A model generated the notes under the pieces. The model had not been told where the DNA came from. It searched no databases and saw only the letters and a program-made list of their open reading frames with translations. This document shows positions 8,431-15,946 of a stretch of DNA of 64,000 bases, piece by piece. This DNA is from RGIG3701 sp030530205 (lineage in GTDB: Bacteria > Planctomycetota > Planctomycetia > Pirellulales > Thermoguttaceae): the NCBI GenBank assembly GCA_030530205.1, contig JAUMVK010000014.1:23143-87142 (forward strand), given 5' to 3'. Position numbers and translations under genes: made by a program. Position 1 is the stretch's first letter, and the number at the start of each line of letters is the position of its first letter.

Positions 8431-8979
8431 ATGGACACTTCATATTCAGACGGAATATTTTATGATAACAATCATAGGATAAATCCATTCTTAATCAGTG
8501 TTACAAAGACGATTTCCCCTGGAATTGTAATCGATTACGGATGTGGCATCGGGACAAATGCTCAATACTTAAAACAATTGGGTTGGGAGGTTTTTGTTGT
8601 AGAAAAAGAACCTATTGCAATTTCATCCCTCCGAAAAAAATTTGAAACTGAAAGAATTGTGGTGGGAGATTGTACCTCCTTGGATTTTTCACGATTACCA
8701 ACCTGTGATTTGGCTATCTGTAATTATGTACTTCAACATTTTTCAGTCGAAGCAGCAGAAATTTTTCTTTTAAATGTGGTTTCGAAAGTAAAAGAAGATG
8801 GTTATTTACAAATTTCATTATTTGATAGAGAAAATGTAATCACTTCGACCCAAATAAATTCTTTATTTAGAAATAATGGTTGTGTACTATTGGAACAAAA
8901 ATACTGGACCCGTTGGGATCACGATCATGGGCCTGTTCATTTCCATAAAGGATATGAAAGTTTTTGGAAAAAGAAGTAA
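8431..8979 (+). CDS. Class I SAM-dependent methyltransferase
   Basis: A 182-residue protein with the Rossmann SAM-binding motif VIDYGCGIGTNA (about 33-44), an acidic residue after strand 2 (VVEKE), and the motif IV/post-IV region DLAICNYVLQHF that usually lines the active site. Nine bases separate it from the creatininase gene, with GGAAA upstream of the ATG. It is the last gene of the one-strand RiPP cluster and likely N-, O- or S-methylates the peptide product; the target is not readable. The IS remnant begins eight bases after its stop, so any further cluster genes may have been cut off or displaced. Confidence 0.85.
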   Translation: MDTSYSDGIFYDNNHRINPFLISVTKTISPGIVIDYGCGIGTNAQYLKQLGWEVFVVEKEPIAISSLRKKFETERIVVGDCTSLDFSRLPTCDLAICNYVLQHFSVEAAEIFLLNVVSKVKEDGYLQISLFDRENVITSTQINSLFRNNGCVLLEQKYWTRWDHDHGPVHFHKGYESFWKKK

Positions 8980-8987
8980 TTATTCTA

Positions 8988-9529
8988 GGGCGAGTTTACT
9001 CACACAAAATAAAAATTTGAGTTAATTTGCCGCCGATATGTTGACATTATGCAACTTAACGAAAAACAATTCAAAAATTTCGTGTCTCTGCTGCCAAGGC
9101 AAAGAGGAAACGTCAAAATCGACAATTTGACAAAGATCAATGTATTGTTGTATGTCGGCGAAAATGGCTGAAAATGGTGGGTTTTGCCAGAGAAATACGG
9201 TCTATGGTATACCGTCTACATGCGGTTCAGCTGATGGGAAAAACGGCGTTATTGACAATGTATTTAACGCTTTGCATGAGGAATTTAATGTTGCCGTTGA
9301 TAAAAAGTTCACATCATTGGATAGTATCTCAGTAAAAGTGTATCCTGAATCGAATCGTAAAACACTTTGGTAATACGATAAAACGCTTTATCACCGACGA
9401 AATGAGATCGAACGCTTAAACGTCAATCGCCATATATTTACCCAATTCGATAAAACGGACATAATTTACAAAGCGCTCATTCAACTTGTACTTGTTCGGG
9501 ATTTCCTCCGAAAAAGTGTGAACACGCCC
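8988..9529 (+). mobile_element. Decayed IS5-family element (IS427-like) with terminal repeats
   Basis: The left end GGGCGAGTTTACTCACAC and the right end, read inverted GGGCGTGTTCACAC, are imperfect inverted repeats, each flanked by TA (8986-8987 and 9530-9531), the 2-bp target duplication of the IS427 group. Inside, three broken pieces of a transposase can be read in different frames: from ATG 9049 (LYVGENG, then a stop, then LPEKYGLWYTVYMRFS), a middle piece around 9231-9350 (GVIDNVFNALHEE, SLDSISVKV) and a C-terminal piece from about 9376 (YDKTLYHRRNEIERL). The catalytic centre is mostly deleted. At 542 bp it is shorter than the usual 800-900 bp, so it cannot move by itself. Confidence 0.8.
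9049..9525 (+). pseudogene. IS5-family transposase, frameshifted and deleted
   Basis: The N-terminal piece begins MQLNEKQFKNFVSLLP and is interrupted by stops near 9168 and 9227; the middle piece is shifted in frame; the C-terminal piece resembles the usual RYDKRLYRRRNEIERLF end followed by a VRDFL-like tail. No catalytic DDE triad can be assembled. The ATG-started 77-codon frame at 9140-9373 crosses these pieces and is not a gene. Confidence 0.8.
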
Positions 9530-9546
9530 TAGAAGAAGACAAACCT

Positions 9547-10110
9547 ATGGCTGATAAATACATCATCCTTGAAGATGCTGTCCGTGACATGTATGCACGG
9601 GCAGTATGGTCGCACAAGATTCAGGAAAAGCAGGCTGACATATACCAGAAACAATATAAATGGATGGTAATTGCGAATATCTTTATCACTGCGTTGACAT
9701 CGGCCGGAATTATTTCCACAATTTTTTGTAACCATTTCTGGATAAAACTCCTTTCTACTTTTTTATCTTTTGCCTCCATTTTTTTCACATTGTATCTCAA
9801 ATTATTCGATCTCAATAACCAGATGAAAGCTCACAAAGACTCTGCAAATAATATCCTGACTGTGAGGAATGAAATTTTTTGTCTGATTACGTCTATCAAG
9901 CTGAAGGAAAAGTCGATTGCAGATCTGGAGGATAGATACAACGAGTTGATGGACAAAGCAAATGAGACGTACAAGGAAGCCCCTTCAACAACGGACAAGG
10001 CTGTAAAATTGGCAAAAAAGGCTCTGCAGGTCAAGGGAGACAACACTTTCTCCGCAGAAGAGATTGACTCGTATCTCCCTCCGTCTCTGCAAAAAGGAGG
10101 TAAAAAATGA
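9547..10110 (+). CDS. SLATT-domain membrane effector of a CBASS-like module
   Basis: A 187-residue protein with two predicted membrane helices (about 40-60 and 64-87) followed by a charged helical tail rich in coiled-coil (LKEKSIADLEDRYNELMDKANETY). Two adjacent helices plus a cytoplasmic helical tail are the layout of SLATT domains, the pore-forming effectors paired with SMODS nucleotidyltransferases. Its stop overlaps the start of the CD-NTase gene (ATGA at 10107-10110), so the two are coupled. On sensing infection such effectors are thought to open in response to the second messenger and stop growth. The ATG lies 18 bases after the IS remnant, which has probably replaced its original upstream DNA; only a weak purine-rich stretch serves as ribosome binding site. 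Confidence 0.75.
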   Translation: MADKYIILEDAVRDMYARAVWSHKIQEKQADIYQKQYKWMVIANIFITALTSAGIISTIFCNHFWIKLLSTFLSFASIFFTLYLKLFDLNNQMKAHKDSANNILTVRNEIFCLITSIKLKEKSIADLEDRYNELMDKANETYKEAPSTTDKAVKLAKKALQVKGDNTFSAEEIDSYLPPSLQKGGKK

Positions 10111-10916
10111 GCTTTCACATTAAGAAAAACTCTGGGGTTATTCTACAGGAAACCAGGTCATCAATTTCAATGCGATATAAGACCATCACCCAAGCGGTCA
10201 ATCAAGAGTTCTGGAATTCGAAGAGTGATACTGAGCATAGCTTGTATGTCGGTTCCTATGGTCGAGGAACAGCCATTAAATCCAGCGATATTGACATTTT
10301 GATTGAATTACCAGAAGAGGAGTATGAGCGATACGACTCTTATAAAACTAACGGTCAATCACAGCTTTTACAAACAGTCAAATCCGCGATACAAGAGCCA
10401 TATCCTTGCACGGATGTACGTGCCGATGGGCAGGTCGTCAAGGTTACATTTTCAGATGGAATGAAACTTGAGGTATTGCCTGCATTTGCAAGCATTGATT
10501 GGATGGGTAGAACGATTTATCAATACCCCGATACCAATATGGGGGGTAATTGGTGTTCAACTAATCCTAAAGCGGAGCAGGAAGCAATGAGAAAAAAGGA
10601 TATTTCGAGCAGGCATCTTCTGTTTGATACATGCAAACATATACGTTCTATCCGTGATAAATACTACAGCAGCTATCATCTTTCAGGCATTTTGATAGAT
10701 AGTTTTGTTTACTGGGCAATAGGGGATTGGAGTTGGACTGAGAATTCATCTCCATCAGCAGTTTCCGAAGGTAGGTTTGAACAGACATTGTACGACAACT
10801 TTGTAACACATTACAAGTATGTAAGTATGATCCACGCCCCCGGCAGCTTTGAAGGGGTAAGCGTCTCGGAGAGTCAGGAGTGTCTGGAAAAAGTGTTAGC
10901 TAAGATGCTACAATAA
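10107..10916 (+). CDS. CD-NTase (SMODS-type nucleotidyltransferase), CBASS-like
   Basis: A 269-residue protein with the nucleotidyltransferase signature GSYGRGTAIKSSDIDILIEL: G49-S50, D61 and D63 hold the metal ions, and E122 in KLEVLPAF is the probable third acidic residue. This is the pattern of cGAS/DncV-like CD-NTases that make cyclic oligonucleotides upon phage infection. It overlaps the SLATT gene by four bases and no other partner (Cap2/Cap3 type) follows, which fits a minimal type I CBASS. At 269 residues it is on the short side for the family. AT-rich like the rest of the island. Confidence 0.83.
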   Translation: MSFHIKKNSGVILQETRSSISMRYKTITQAVNQEFWNSKSDTEHSLYVGSYGRGTAIKSSDIDILIELPEEEYERYDSYKTNGQSQLLQTVKSAIQEPYPCTDVRADGQVVKVTFSDGMKLEVLPAFASIDWMGRTIYQYPDTNMGGNWCSTNPKAEQEAMRKKDISSRHLLFDTCKHIRSIRDKYYSSYHLSGILIDSFVYWAIGDWSWTENSSPSAVSEGRFEQTLYDNFVTHYKYVSMIHAPGSFEGVSVSESQECLEKVLAKMLQ

Positions 10917-11333
10917 GGCAAAAGGAGTAGTAAGGACATATCAAAATTAGACAATGATCAACAACAAATAGTCGTTCTCGGACAAGAAACCTGATTTTTT
11001 AATTCAGGCTTATCAGAGCCATTATGTATAGAGTAATGTAGGACACGATACTTTTGTGATAAATTTTTGCCTTTGACATTTCCTGATATTGATTACGATA
11101 GATACAAAGAGAATTGTGAGTTCTGATGAGCAAACGCTTAGAAGAATAACGACTAGACGCCAATAATGATTAGGCATAATTATTACATTCTGTTGCCCCA
11201 AAGACATAGGCATCGTATCCACAGTGCGAACCATGGCGATTAATTGACTGCCGCTACAGTCTCGCTCTTGATCACAAAAAGAGGAGGCGGGAATCGCCCC
11301 GTCTCCTTAATAACTTTTATGATCCGCAAAAGA
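10917..11333. other. AT-rich intergenic stretch at island right end
   Basis: No gene is supported here. A 70-codon minus-strand frame (11022-11234) has no recognisable family, no ribosome binding site and a low-complexity look. GC content rises again from about 11270, which marks the right boundary of the island. Confidence 0.5.
11276..11306 (-). terminator. Rho-independent terminator of the small gene at 11334
   Basis: Read on the minus strand, GGAGACGGG (11298-11306) pairs with CCCGCCTCC (11283-11291) with one mismatch around a six-base loop, and a T-run follows (11276-11280). It lies 28 bases after the stop of the 83-residue frame. Confidence 0.6.
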
Positions 11334-11585
11334 TTAAAGGTCAACCGCCTTGACAACCTGAATTTTTAGGCTATAATTAACATCATCAGACAAGGATTCC
11401 AGCAGGTCACGCAACTGACCTACCATATCCTCAACTGACCTATAGTCTGACCTATGCAAAACTATGATATCAGTTTCACCCCGTAAAATACGGGACGAGA
11501 CATCCTCAGCACCTGCCCTGGAAGCGTCGTCCCCGTACTTCGACCGCCAGATCCCCTCCTGTGCCGGGAAGTGGCTCAATTTCAT
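11334..11585 (-). CDS. Hypothetical 83-residue protein
   Basis: Not recognised. The second half (HRSDYRSVEDMVGQLRDLLESL) is helical and looks protein-like, and a terminator stands right after the stop on the same strand, which supports transcription. The first third (KYGDDASRAGAEDVSSR) is made by DNA related to the short GACGACGCTTCCAG palindrome family of this genome, so the N-terminus may have been acquired from a repeat, or the real start may be further in. No strong ribosome binding site is seen. Confidence 0.4.
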   Translation of the reverse strand: MKLSHFPAQEGIWRSKYGDDASRAGAEDVSSRILRGETDIIVLHRSDYRSVEDMVGQLRDLLESLSDDVNYSLKIQVVKAVDL

Positions 11586-11621
11586 CCAAATCGTTCTTGG
11601 AAAGCCTTGATTTACGTTGAC

Positions 11622-11657
11622 AAAAAAAACGGGGACGACACGAAAATACCGTCCTCG
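11622..11657 (-). terminator. Terminator of the Nramp-like gene
   Basis: On the minus strand GAGGACG (11650-11656) pairs with CGTCCCC (11631-11637) with one mismatch, followed by GTTTTTTTTG. It lies about 40 bases beyond the stop of the transporter gene. Confidence 0.6.
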
Positions 11658-11695
11658 CTTTCATGATCATTGGAGAAATTCCGATTTTCTCTTTT

Positions 11696-13210
11696 TTACT
11701 CTGCCGGAGCAGGTTCAGCCGGCGCAGCCTCAGTAGGAGCGGCTTCTTCCACCGGAGCAGGTTCAGCCGGGGCGGTAACGGCCGGTTTCGCCATGTTCTT
11801 CATGATCGGGGCGACCACTTTCGTCTTGATCGCGATCACGGCGCCGATGATCGAAACGACCAATGCGACGACCAGGATGAGGTTAAACAGCGCATGGAGC
11901 GGGCCACGGCCAACATCGTCGCCAAGGTACGATTTTTTGTTGCTCATGATCAGGAAGATCAGATACGCGACCGGGAGCATCGTGAAGCAGATCGCACTTG
12001 CAAAGACCGGGAACCAGAACGGAAGCTGGATCATGACGCCCGCCACGCCGATCACCGGAAGCAGGGCGCAGATGCGGAACGACCATTTCGTGTACTTGAT
12101 CCCGCACATTTCGGGAAGGGTGAAACCGCAGACGACCATGTGGGCGGAAATCGCGCCGCAGGTCATTCCGATCAGGCCCAGGTCAAAAATGACGCGGCCA
12201 GCCGGACCGATCAGGTCCACAAGCACTTTCGAGGCTTCAAGCGGTTTCAGACCATCGCGCAGGGTATCGCCGGCGTAAACACCACCGACCGTCATGCCGA
12301 CCATAATGAGCGACGTGACCAGCACGAACGGGATGAACATCGACATTCCGAGGTCCCACTTCGCCAGCGTGCGGTGATGGGGGCCCCAGCCTTTCGCCAA
12401 CAGGGAATACGGATAAAGGAACGTCATGTTGATCCCGACCGCCGCGCCGAGCATGCCGAGCACGAGGATCAGGTTGTTCCCGTCGTGAAGCAGCGGACCA
12501 GCGTCCAGACCAAGGAAGCCGCGGCCCATGGCGGTCCAGTCGATCCGGCCGAAATTGCAAACGACGACCGCGCCGAAAGAGAGGATCACAAGGAAAATGA
12601 TCAGACGCAGGAAGTTTTCGTAGATCTTGATCCCGGTTCGGCTTCCGCCGTAGCTCCAGACCGTAATGATATTGATCAGAAGAATGACCACGCCCGTGCA
12701 GATGGCGAGGATCTTGGCGGCATTGACCGAAAGTTCCGTCGCACCCGTTGCGGCCATCGCGAGGTCTTTCACCGCGCCGGCGGCCAGCCCGTACTGCGGG
12801 AAGTGCCAGATCACCGAGGCTGAAATCGTTCCGAGCGCCCAGAGGAAGACAAGCAGCGGACCGAAGAAGCCCAGCTCTTTGGAAAACGCTTTGTACGGTT
12901 TTTCCTGTTTTGTGAGCACGACTTTGCTCAGTGCGGCAAGCATGCAGACGCCGAGGAACATCGCCAGCGGCTGAACCCAGAGCAGTTTATAACCGAAGGA
13001 CGCACCGGCGACAACGCTGGCCGCGGCGCTCCCGGCTCCCAGCGTCATGGCGCTCTGGAGGAGACCCGGGCCGGAGCGTTTGATATACCCGCCGACTTTT
13101 TTGAAGAATGGACTGTGGTCCAGCTCGTTCAGGGAGTCAATTTCCGCCTGAAGTTTTGCCGGATCCCATTTCGCGGTCATGGGAAGACCTTTGCTTTCGT
13201 CTTGTGACAT
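11696..13210 (-). CDS. Nramp-family divalent metal transporter-like membrane protein
   Basis: 504 residues with about eleven hydrophobic segments. The first segment, near GPGLLQSAMTLGAGSAAASVV, matches the opening GPG motif of Nramp/MntH proteins, but the metal-binding DPGN of TM1 is not present (TLGAGS in its place), so the ion may not be manganese. A second family-like segment is MTCGAISAHMVVCGFTLPEM near 370. Planctomycetes carry several such divergent Nramp paralogues. The C-terminus ends in an Ala/Pro/Glu-rich tail (PAEPAPVEE repeats) outside the membrane. A good ribosome binding site (AGGAGAAT) precedes the ATG and a terminator follows. Monocistronic. Substrate unknown. Confidence 0.7.
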   Translation of the reverse strand: MSQDESKGLPMTAKWDPAKLQAEIDSLNELDHSPFFKKVGGYIKRSGPGLLQSAMTLGAGSAAASVVAGASFGYKLLWVQPLAMFLGVCMLAALSKVVLTKQEKPYKAFSKELGFFGPLLVFLWALGTISASVIWHFPQYGLAAGAVKDLAMAATGATELSVNAAKILAICTGVVILLINIITVWSYGGSRTGIKIYENFLRLIIFLVILSFGAVVVCNFGRIDWTAMGRGFLGLDAGPLLHDGNNLILVLGMLGAAVGINMTFLYPYSLLAKGWGPHHRTLAKWDLGMSMFIPFVLVTSLIMVGMTVGGVYAGDTLRDGLKPLEASKVLVDLIGPAGRVIFDLGLIGMTCGAISAHMVVCGFTLPEMCGIKYTKWSFRICALLPVIGVAGVMIQLPFWFPVFASAICFTMLPVAYLIFLIMSNKKSYLGDDVGRGPLHALFNLILVVALVVSIIGAVIAIKTKVVAPIMKNMAKPAVTAPAEPAPVEEAAPTEAAPAEPAPAE

Positions 13211-13395
13211 AAATTCTCCTTGAGAGGATTTGATTGAGTGTCAGGGATCAGGAAAAATTGGGACTCAAATGTTTTTCCCAAAAACCTTTTATCATTTATA
13301 ATCGTTTATTTTACCTCAATTTCAGAAAATTTCAACACTTTATTTCCTTTTCCGGCAAAAATTCCAAATATTTTCAGAATTTTAGGGGAAATTTA

Positions 13396-13423
13396 TTGAC
13401 AAAAGAAGGGATCGGCGTATAAT
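13396..13423 (+). promoter_or_regulatory. Promoter of the PEP-CTERM gene
   Basis: TTGACA (13396-13401), 16-base spacer, TATAAT (13418-13423); consensus in both boxes. A transcript from about 13430 leaves a leader of about 37 bases before the ATG at 13467. Confidence 0.75.
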
Positions 13424-13466
13424 GGAGGAATGAAAGTTTAAAATAAGAGAATGAAGGGAACCATTT

Positions 13467-15914
13467 ATGAAAGTTAAAGTATTTGCCCTGTGCCTTGCGC
13501 TTTTATTCGGAACGCCGTTTGCATCCGCGGCCGTCTGGCAGACCTCGGGAAGTGGTAACTGGTCTGACGGCGTGAACTGGGACAGTACCGTCCCGAACGC
13601 TGAAGGCGCCGTTGCGGACTTCACGTCCAGCGCCCTAACCGCCGCGGGAACCGTCACGCTCGGTTCGGACATCACGATCGGCTCGCTGCAAACCGGCACG
13701 GCCGCGGCCAAAACCTGGACTTTTACCGGTTCCACTCTCACGATGAATAACGGGTCTGAAAACGCCGCAATCACGGTGGCCTCCGGCGCGACCACGGTCA
13801 TTAATTCCGCTCTTTCCAGCGCTGGCACCGTGGCGGTTTCCGGCGGCGGAACGCTCCAGGTCTCGAACGCTTCCGGCGTTCAGGGCTGGTCCGTGACCGG
13901 CACGATCCTCGAGGACGTGGTTGATGCGACCACCGGAAGCCTTGGCTCCGGGACCATCTATTTGAATGATGGCGCAACTCTGAAATCCGTTGGCGGCAAA
14001 CGCCGCGCCTACTCGAACCCGATCGTTTTTTCCGGGAACACGACGCTTCACTCGCAGGGCTTGACCCTGAACGGCCAGCTCTCCGGCACGGGCACGATCT
14101 CTTTCACCGGCGGCTGGAATATGCCCATCGCGAAGAATAATAGCGAAACGCTCTCCGCCGACTGGCTCGTCAAGCAGGATTTTCTTCAACCTACCGTGAA
14201 CGGCGCGCTCGGCACGGGAAAAGTCACCATTCAGGCCAGTGGCCTGGCGGCTGGCATCATTGGCGGCGGCTCTTTGACCGAGATTTCCAATCCAATCGAG
14301 GTTCGCTCTGCGATCAACTTCCTGGTCGGGAACCGGTCTGTTATTACGCTCACTGGCCCCCTGACGGGTACCGCGAACATCGAAATGCGGTCGAACCAGT
14401 ACGGCATCGCTTCCGTGACGAATCTGCAGGGAGACGGCCACGCCTTCAGCGGCAACTGGAACATGCACCAGAATTACATTAATAACGGTGACCTGGCGGC
14501 GGTTTACACGGTCACGACGAACAACACGAACGAAGAGAAGCAGGACGGCGGTGACTCCCGGTTCGGAACCGGCGAGATCCACATGGGGCGCGTCATCGTT
14601 TCGCCTTTTGCCGGCACGAACGCCTTCATTCACAATAATATTTTCTTCGACCTGGACACGGCCGCCACGAATCTGGACGGCAAAATCGCGACGTTCAACA
14701 TTCCGGCCAGCAGTACACTGACCCTCACCGGCCAGCTTTCCGGCACGTTCCCCTACACGGTTACGGGCGCGAACCGGGATTCCAGCGTGTTCCGGCTCAC
14801 CGGCACCAACTCGACTTCCGGGAACGTTTCGGTCAGCGACGCGACCGTCGAATTTAACAACGCATCCGTTTTCGGTACGTCGAAGGTCACGCTTGATAAC
14901 GTGACGATCTACCAGTGCGGTACGTCGGCCGTGGATCTCCCGACTGATATTGAGGCGGCGGGAGATGTTACGATCAAAATGCAAGGCTGGGAAAGCGGCA
15001 AAAACGGCGGCCTCACCCTCTCGGGCAAACTGACCGGTTCCGGGTCCATCATACGCAGCGGCGGGAACTATGAACTTCGGCTGGAAGGCGACAACACCGG
15101 CTTTTCGGGCGACTGGCATCTGAATACGGACGTGGTGTTTACCTCGAATACCGCTCACTACGACTACAACGGGACGGATACCCGTTTCGGCTCCGGCGTC
15201 ATTTACGTTCAGGGCGGCGGGATCAGTACGGGCAACACGGAAACGTTCATCGACAATAATATTATCGCAACGGGCCAGTTCCTTATGCGCGGCACGAAAC
15301 AGACGTACCGCGGCATCGTCTCCCTGAATAACAGCACGCTGACACGGAACTCGACGGTCCCGACGCTTCGTTTCGAGAATCAGCTCATGGGCAACGGCTC
15401 GATCAACTTCACAACGACACTCGGCTCCGGCGCGACCATTTCTCCCGGCGACACGTTGAACGCGGATGGCACGGTCACGAAGGGGATCGGCACGATCACG
15501 ATCACCGAAAACGGTACGCTCGCCCTGGAAGACGGCTCGATCCTGAATTTCGACGTCGCGAGCAAAACTTCCTACGACCAGATCGTTTTTGCGGCCGCCA
15601 CGACGCTTGACCTCGATGGGGCGACGGTCAACCTGAACTTTACGGAAGATTTCGACCCGACAGATATAGGGATTGGGGACACGCTCACCCTTTTCGGCAC
15701 GAACACGACGCTGCAAACGGACGGAGCTGCATTGCGGTACAACGTTTCCCAGCTCCCGGAAACGGCGCAGTGGATGCGCTTCATGTTGGTCCCGCAGGGA
15801 GTTCAGGTCGTGAGCGGAGATTACATCCCGGAACCTTCCGCTTGGATTTTGCTTCTCCTCGGCACAGGAATTTTTGGCACTTTCGCTCGTTCAGGGAAAA
15901 ATAAAAACAATTAA
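13467..15914 (+). CDS. PEP-CTERM-anchored beta-helix repeat protein
   Basis: 815 residues. A signal peptide (cut after about A22, FASA) is followed by many short Gly/Thr/Asn-rich segments of the autotransporter-associated beta-strand repeat kind (SGNGNW-like openings, LTLTGQLSGT, SGSIIRSGG), predicted to form a long right-handed beta helix. The end has the PEP-CTERM sorting signal: PEPSAWILLLLGTGIFGTF then a basic tail (ARSGKNKNN). Exosortase would cut at PEP and move the protein to the cell surface or extracellular matrix. Consensus promoter upstream. Related proteins are common in large paralogous sets in planctomycetes and verrucomicrobia. Ligand unknown. Confidence 0.85.
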   Translation: MKVKVFALCLALLFGTPFASAAVWQTSGSGNWSDGVNWDSTVPNAEGAVADFTSSALTAAGTVTLGSDITIGSLQTGTAAAKTWTFTGSTLTMNNGSENAAITVASGATTVINSALSSAGTVAVSGGGTLQVSNASGVQGWSVTGTILEDVVDATTGSLGSGTIYLNDGATLKSVGGKRRAYSNPIVFSGNTTLHSQGLTLNGQLSGTGTISFTGGWNMPIAKNNSETLSADWLVKQDFLQPTVNGALGTGKVTIQASGLAAGIIGGGSLTEISNPIEVRSAINFLVGNRSVITLTGPLTGTANIEMRSNQYGIASVTNLQGDGHAFSGNWNMHQNYINNGDLAAVYTVTTNNTNEEKQDGGDSRFGTGEIHMGRVIVSPFAGTNAFIHNNIFFDLDTAATNLDGKIATFNIPASSTLTLTGQLSGTFPYTVTGANRDSSVFRLTGTNSTSGNVSVSDATVEFNNASVFGTSKVTLDNVTIYQCGTSAVDLPTDIEAAGDVTIKMQGWESGKNGGLTLSGKLTGSGSIIRSGGNYELRLEGDNTGFSGDWHLNTDVVFTSNTAHYDYNGTDTRFGSGVIYVQGGGISTGNTETFIDNNIIATGQFLMRGTKQTYRGIVSLNNSTLTRNSTVPTLRFENQLMGNGSINFTTTLGSGATISPGDTLNADGTVTKGIGTITITENGTLALEDGSILNFDVASKTSYDQIVFAAATTLDLDGATVNLNFTEDFDPTDIGIGDTLTLFGTNTTLQTDGAALRYNVSQLPETAQWMRFMLVPQGVQVVSGDYIPEPSAWILLLLGTGIFGTFARSGKNKNN

Positions 15915-15946
15915 GATCAACACTTCACTTTATAAAGAGGTTTTCC

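Noticed and set aside
2662..8979. Mycofactocin cluster proper
   Set aside because: Precursor lacks the IDGMCGVY-type end and there are no MftD- or MftF-like genes; only the core logic is shared.
9140..9373. 77-codon frame as an independent gene
   Set aside because: It crosses pieces of a broken IS5-family transposase in shifted frames.
11022..11234. 70-codon minus-strand frame as a gene
   Set aside because: No ribosome binding site, no family pattern, AT-rich noncoding look.
11663..12823. 386-codon plus-strand frame opposite the Nramp-like gene
   Set aside because: Low-complexity Arg/Asp/His-rich shadow; the minus strand has membrane helices, ribosome binding site and terminator.
13635..15716. 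693-codon minus-strand open frame opposite the PEP-CTERM gene
   Set aside because: Arg/Val-rich antisense shadow of a GC-rich repeat gene; the plus-strand gene has signal peptide, PEP-CTERM end and promoter.
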